From a virus, in IMG/VR virus record IMGVR_UViG_3300004806_000019, positions 1 through 64,000 of that record: 64,000 bases of DNA. One strand, 5' to 3'. A model generated the notes under the pieces. The model was not told where the DNA came from. It worked only from the letters and a program-made list of their open reading frames with translations, and ran no database searches. Each line of letters starts with the position of its first letter. The first letter of the stretch is position 1. Both the position numbers and the translations under genes were made by a program. Of the stretch, positions 62,156-64,000 are shown piece by piece.

Positions 62156-64000
62156 ATGCAGTCCACCGATTTTCAGAACTTGACACAACCATCCATGGAT
62201 ATGGTGGATTTGGTTCGTCATGCTTATGAGAAAGGTGGGAAAGCAGAGAGGGAATCGCAGAAGGAAAAAGGCAAGAAGAGTGGCGTGACGATTGCGATTG
62301 TCCTTCCTCAGATGCCTCATCCTGCTGTGCTTGGTGCGTTATCCCAGCCGTTGCTAGAGCAACATATGGCGGAGCAACAAGGCCAGGAACAACCGAAGCA
62401 GATGGCCAAGGGCGGAGGGGTCCGTAAGCACTTTGCCAGCGGTGGTGCAAACGATCCGACATCTGCCACTAACCTTGCCGGGGATGCCATAACAGGTGGG
62501 ATGGCTGTATATAGTGGATCAACAGGTGCCGGTGCTGGTTTAGGTAATTGGATTGATACAAGCCAACTTGGTCAATCCGTTGGTTTAGGGACATCAACCG
62601 CTCCATCTGCTGATGCCATTGCTTCTGCCGCAGCAGCCCCAAATGCTGATATTGGTCCTTCATTAGCAGATGCAACATTGCCATCGGTTCCAACGGAAAC
62701 TGGAGCGGCTCTATCTTCAGCCATGGCTGATGCCGGTTGGGGTGGGATTGGAACTGTCATTGGAAATGTTGCCGGTCTTCCTTCTAATCAAAACCCTCTT
62801 GTAAATGCAGGAATGAATATTGCCGGGTCATTGGGTGGCGCGGCATTAGGTTCGGCTGCTGGTGGGGCTTTGGGAGGAACAATTGCGGGGATGGAGGCAG
62901 GGAGTGTTCTTGGCCCCATCGGAGCTATTGGCGGGGCTTTAATTGGAACACTTGCAGGGTCATTGTTCGGCCCTAATCCCTCTGTAGGTCCAGATGCCAA
63001 TACAACCATATCTGGTTGGGATTCAACCAATAACCAACCTACCTATGCTCAGGGCGCCGGAAATGGCGGAAGCTCTGCAATCTCAAATGCTTTGATGCAG
63101 CAAGCATATCAAAACGCAAACAATTATATCAGTAAATTAGGTGGGCAGATTACAAACACGGCTCCATTGTCTACGGGGTATTTCAAGGGGAAATACTTTG
63201 TATCAGACACAAATGCCGGTGGTAATGCTACATATACTGGAAATCAGTTTTCCGATCCAAATGCTGCTATTCAAGATCTTACTCAAAGGATCGTTGAGGC
63301 AAGCGTTATTAATGGTCTGACGCCAACTCAATTGGCTGGCATCGGAAATTATGCAACTCCGACATCGCCAAATTATTCAGGGGATTATACGTCAGGTCCA
63401 TTAAAGGGAGGCACAATAGATGCGTATAATCCAGCAACATATGCCAATGGAGTTCCGTCTATTGCGTCTTTAACGAATGGGGCAAATACCAGTGGTGGGA
63501 ACGGAAGTTCTGGTGGAACTGGGGGAACTGGGGCTGGTGCGACGGCTGCAAATCCAACGTTAGATCAGCAGATAACAAATGACTATTTAAGCACTCTAGG
63601 ACGCGCTCCATCATCGTCAGAGTTGTCTTATTATGAGTCTGATCCCAATTATGCGGCTCATATCGCTGCCTCACCGGAAGCATCTAGTTTAACGTCTAAT
63701 ATTCAAAAGACGTTTACAGCCGATACAGGGCGTCCAGCAGATGCTGCAACGTTGGCATATTACGCAGCGGATCCGAACTATGCCGCTCATATCGCCGCCG
63801 CTCCTGAATCTCAAAATTATACAGCGAATGCGACAACGATTAATAATGCAGCAAATACTGTCCTTGGACAGCCTGCCGATCCGGCAACAGTAGCGGCATT
63901 AAATACAGCCCTTAATAATGGTACATTAACGACTGCCGGTATTCCTGCTGCGTTAAAGGCAACCTCTCAATATACTAATAATGTCAATGCTGGAACGGTC
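62156..64000 (+). CDS. glycine-zipper ejection-type protein with DUF4214-like repeats (partial)
   Basis: At least 615 codons, open at the window edge. ATG 62156 follows GGAAGG by eight bases. In order: charged helical start (MQSTDFQNLTQPSMDM), a K-G-G element (KQMAKGGGVRKHFASGG) shared with the Met-rich and His-rich virion proteins, Ala/Ser-rich region, a long glycine zipper (GSAAGGALGGTIAGM, then GPIGAIGGALIGTLAGSLFG) able to insert in membranes, and two similar units (ITNDYLSTLGRAPSSSELSY; TGRPADAATLAYYAADPNYA) like DUF4214. The build suits an internal virion or pilot protein that enters the host envelope during DNA ejection. Confidence 0.7.
   Translation, partial: MQSTDFQNLTQPSMDMVDLVRHAYEKGGKAERESQKEKGKKSGVTIAIVLPQMPHPAVLGALSQPLLEQHMAEQQGQEQPKQMAKGGGVRKHFASGGANDPTSATNLAGDAITGGMAVYSGSTGAGAGLGNWIDTSQLGQSVGLGTSTAPSADAIASAAAAPNADIGPSLADATLPSVPTETGAALSSAMADAGWGGIGTVIGNVAGLPSNQNPLVNAGMNIAGSLGGAALGSAAGGALGGTIAGMEAGSVLGPIGAIGGALIGTLAGSLFGPNPSVGPDANTTISGWDSTNNQPTYAQGAGNGGSSAISNALMQQAYQNANNYISKLGGQITNTAPLSTGYFKGKYFVSDTNAGGNATYTGNQFSDPNAAIQDLTQRIVEASVINGLTPTQLAGIGNYATPTSPNYSGDYTSGPLKGGTIDAYNPATYANGVPSIASLTNGANTSGGNGSSGGTGGTGAGATAANPTLDQQITNDYLSTLGRAPSSSELSYYESDPNYAAHIAASPEASSLTSNIQKTFTADTGRPADAATLAYYAADPNYAAHIAAAPESQNYTANATTINNAANTVLGQPADPATVAALNTALNNGTLTTAGIPAALKATSQYTNNVNAGTV

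Noticed and set aside
1-64000. Search for integrase, excision site, large repressor, DNA polymerase, endolysin or RNA polymerase.
   Set aside because: None could be recognised in any frame. Small HTH proteins alone do not establish lysogeny, so lifestyle is left open.

Overview
The window is one contiguous stretch of a tailed double-stranded DNA bacteriophage genome, cut at both ends: the gene at 62156-64000 runs off the right edge and the reverse-strand operon at the left edge continues outwards. No rRNA, tRNA, CRISPR array, transposase, integrase or DNA polymerase is visible. The packaging and head genes (terminase, portal, scaffold, major capsid) together with relatives of the P22 tail accessory factors gp4 and gp10 and an SU10-type adaptor point to a short-tailed (podovirus-like) virion with a genome clearly above 64 kb. 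The host cannot be named. Three perfect or near-perfect FNR/FixK-type boxes, SPINDLY-type TPR glycosyltransferases, DUF4214 modules and GGAGG ribosome sites would suit a Gram-negative facultative anaerobe, possibly an alphaproteobacterium; this is inference.

Layout. (a) 1-4490, reverse strand: a Red-like recombination operon (YqaJ-type exonuclease, strand-annealing protein, HNH protein, NinB-like mediator, SAM methyltransferase) with very small coupled genes. (b) 4518-12500, forward: a Cro-like regulator, small membrane proteins, nucleases, an MT-A70 methylase, a radical SAM protein with a PP-loop (PAPS-reductase-like) protein, then a replication set (replisome-organiser-like protein, SF2 helicase, primase). 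It ends at a strong terminator that may also end a small RNA. (c) 12683-16507, reverse: a dense operon of small, mostly acidic proteins of unknown role, an anti-defence candidate. (d) 16676-17884 forward: terminase small subunit, followed by a second reverse cassette (17881-19300) that splits it from the large subunit. A roughly 800-base non-coding stretch with the FNR-like boxes and several inverted repeats lies before the large subunit.

(e) 20094-25284 forward: terminase large subunit, Cys-rich paralogues, portal. (f) 25463-29966 reverse: a cargo cassette with two TPR glycosyltransferases and two exported proteins, driven by its own operator-bearing promoter. (g) 30071-39595: GroES-like co-chaperonin, scaffold, capsid and a long run of virion proteins, including a Met/Pro-rich and a His-rich paralogue. 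(h) 40091-41484: a small HNH endonuclease cassette with the same operator motif. (i) 41481-64000: tail and fibre genes, an RCC1 protein built from three seven-repeat blocks, a sulfotransferase-glycosyltransferase fusion, a papain-like peptidase-DUF4214 protein, a holin-like protein, a solute-binding-protein domain, the gp10-like tail factor and a glycine-zipper protein.

Control signals stand out. The first genes at 4561, 16676 and 30071 sit at the predicted transcription start of a sigma70-like promoter and look leaderless. A shared motif, CCCATTGGAT, recurs at the promoters of three accessory units. All functional statements come from motif reading by eye; no database search was run.
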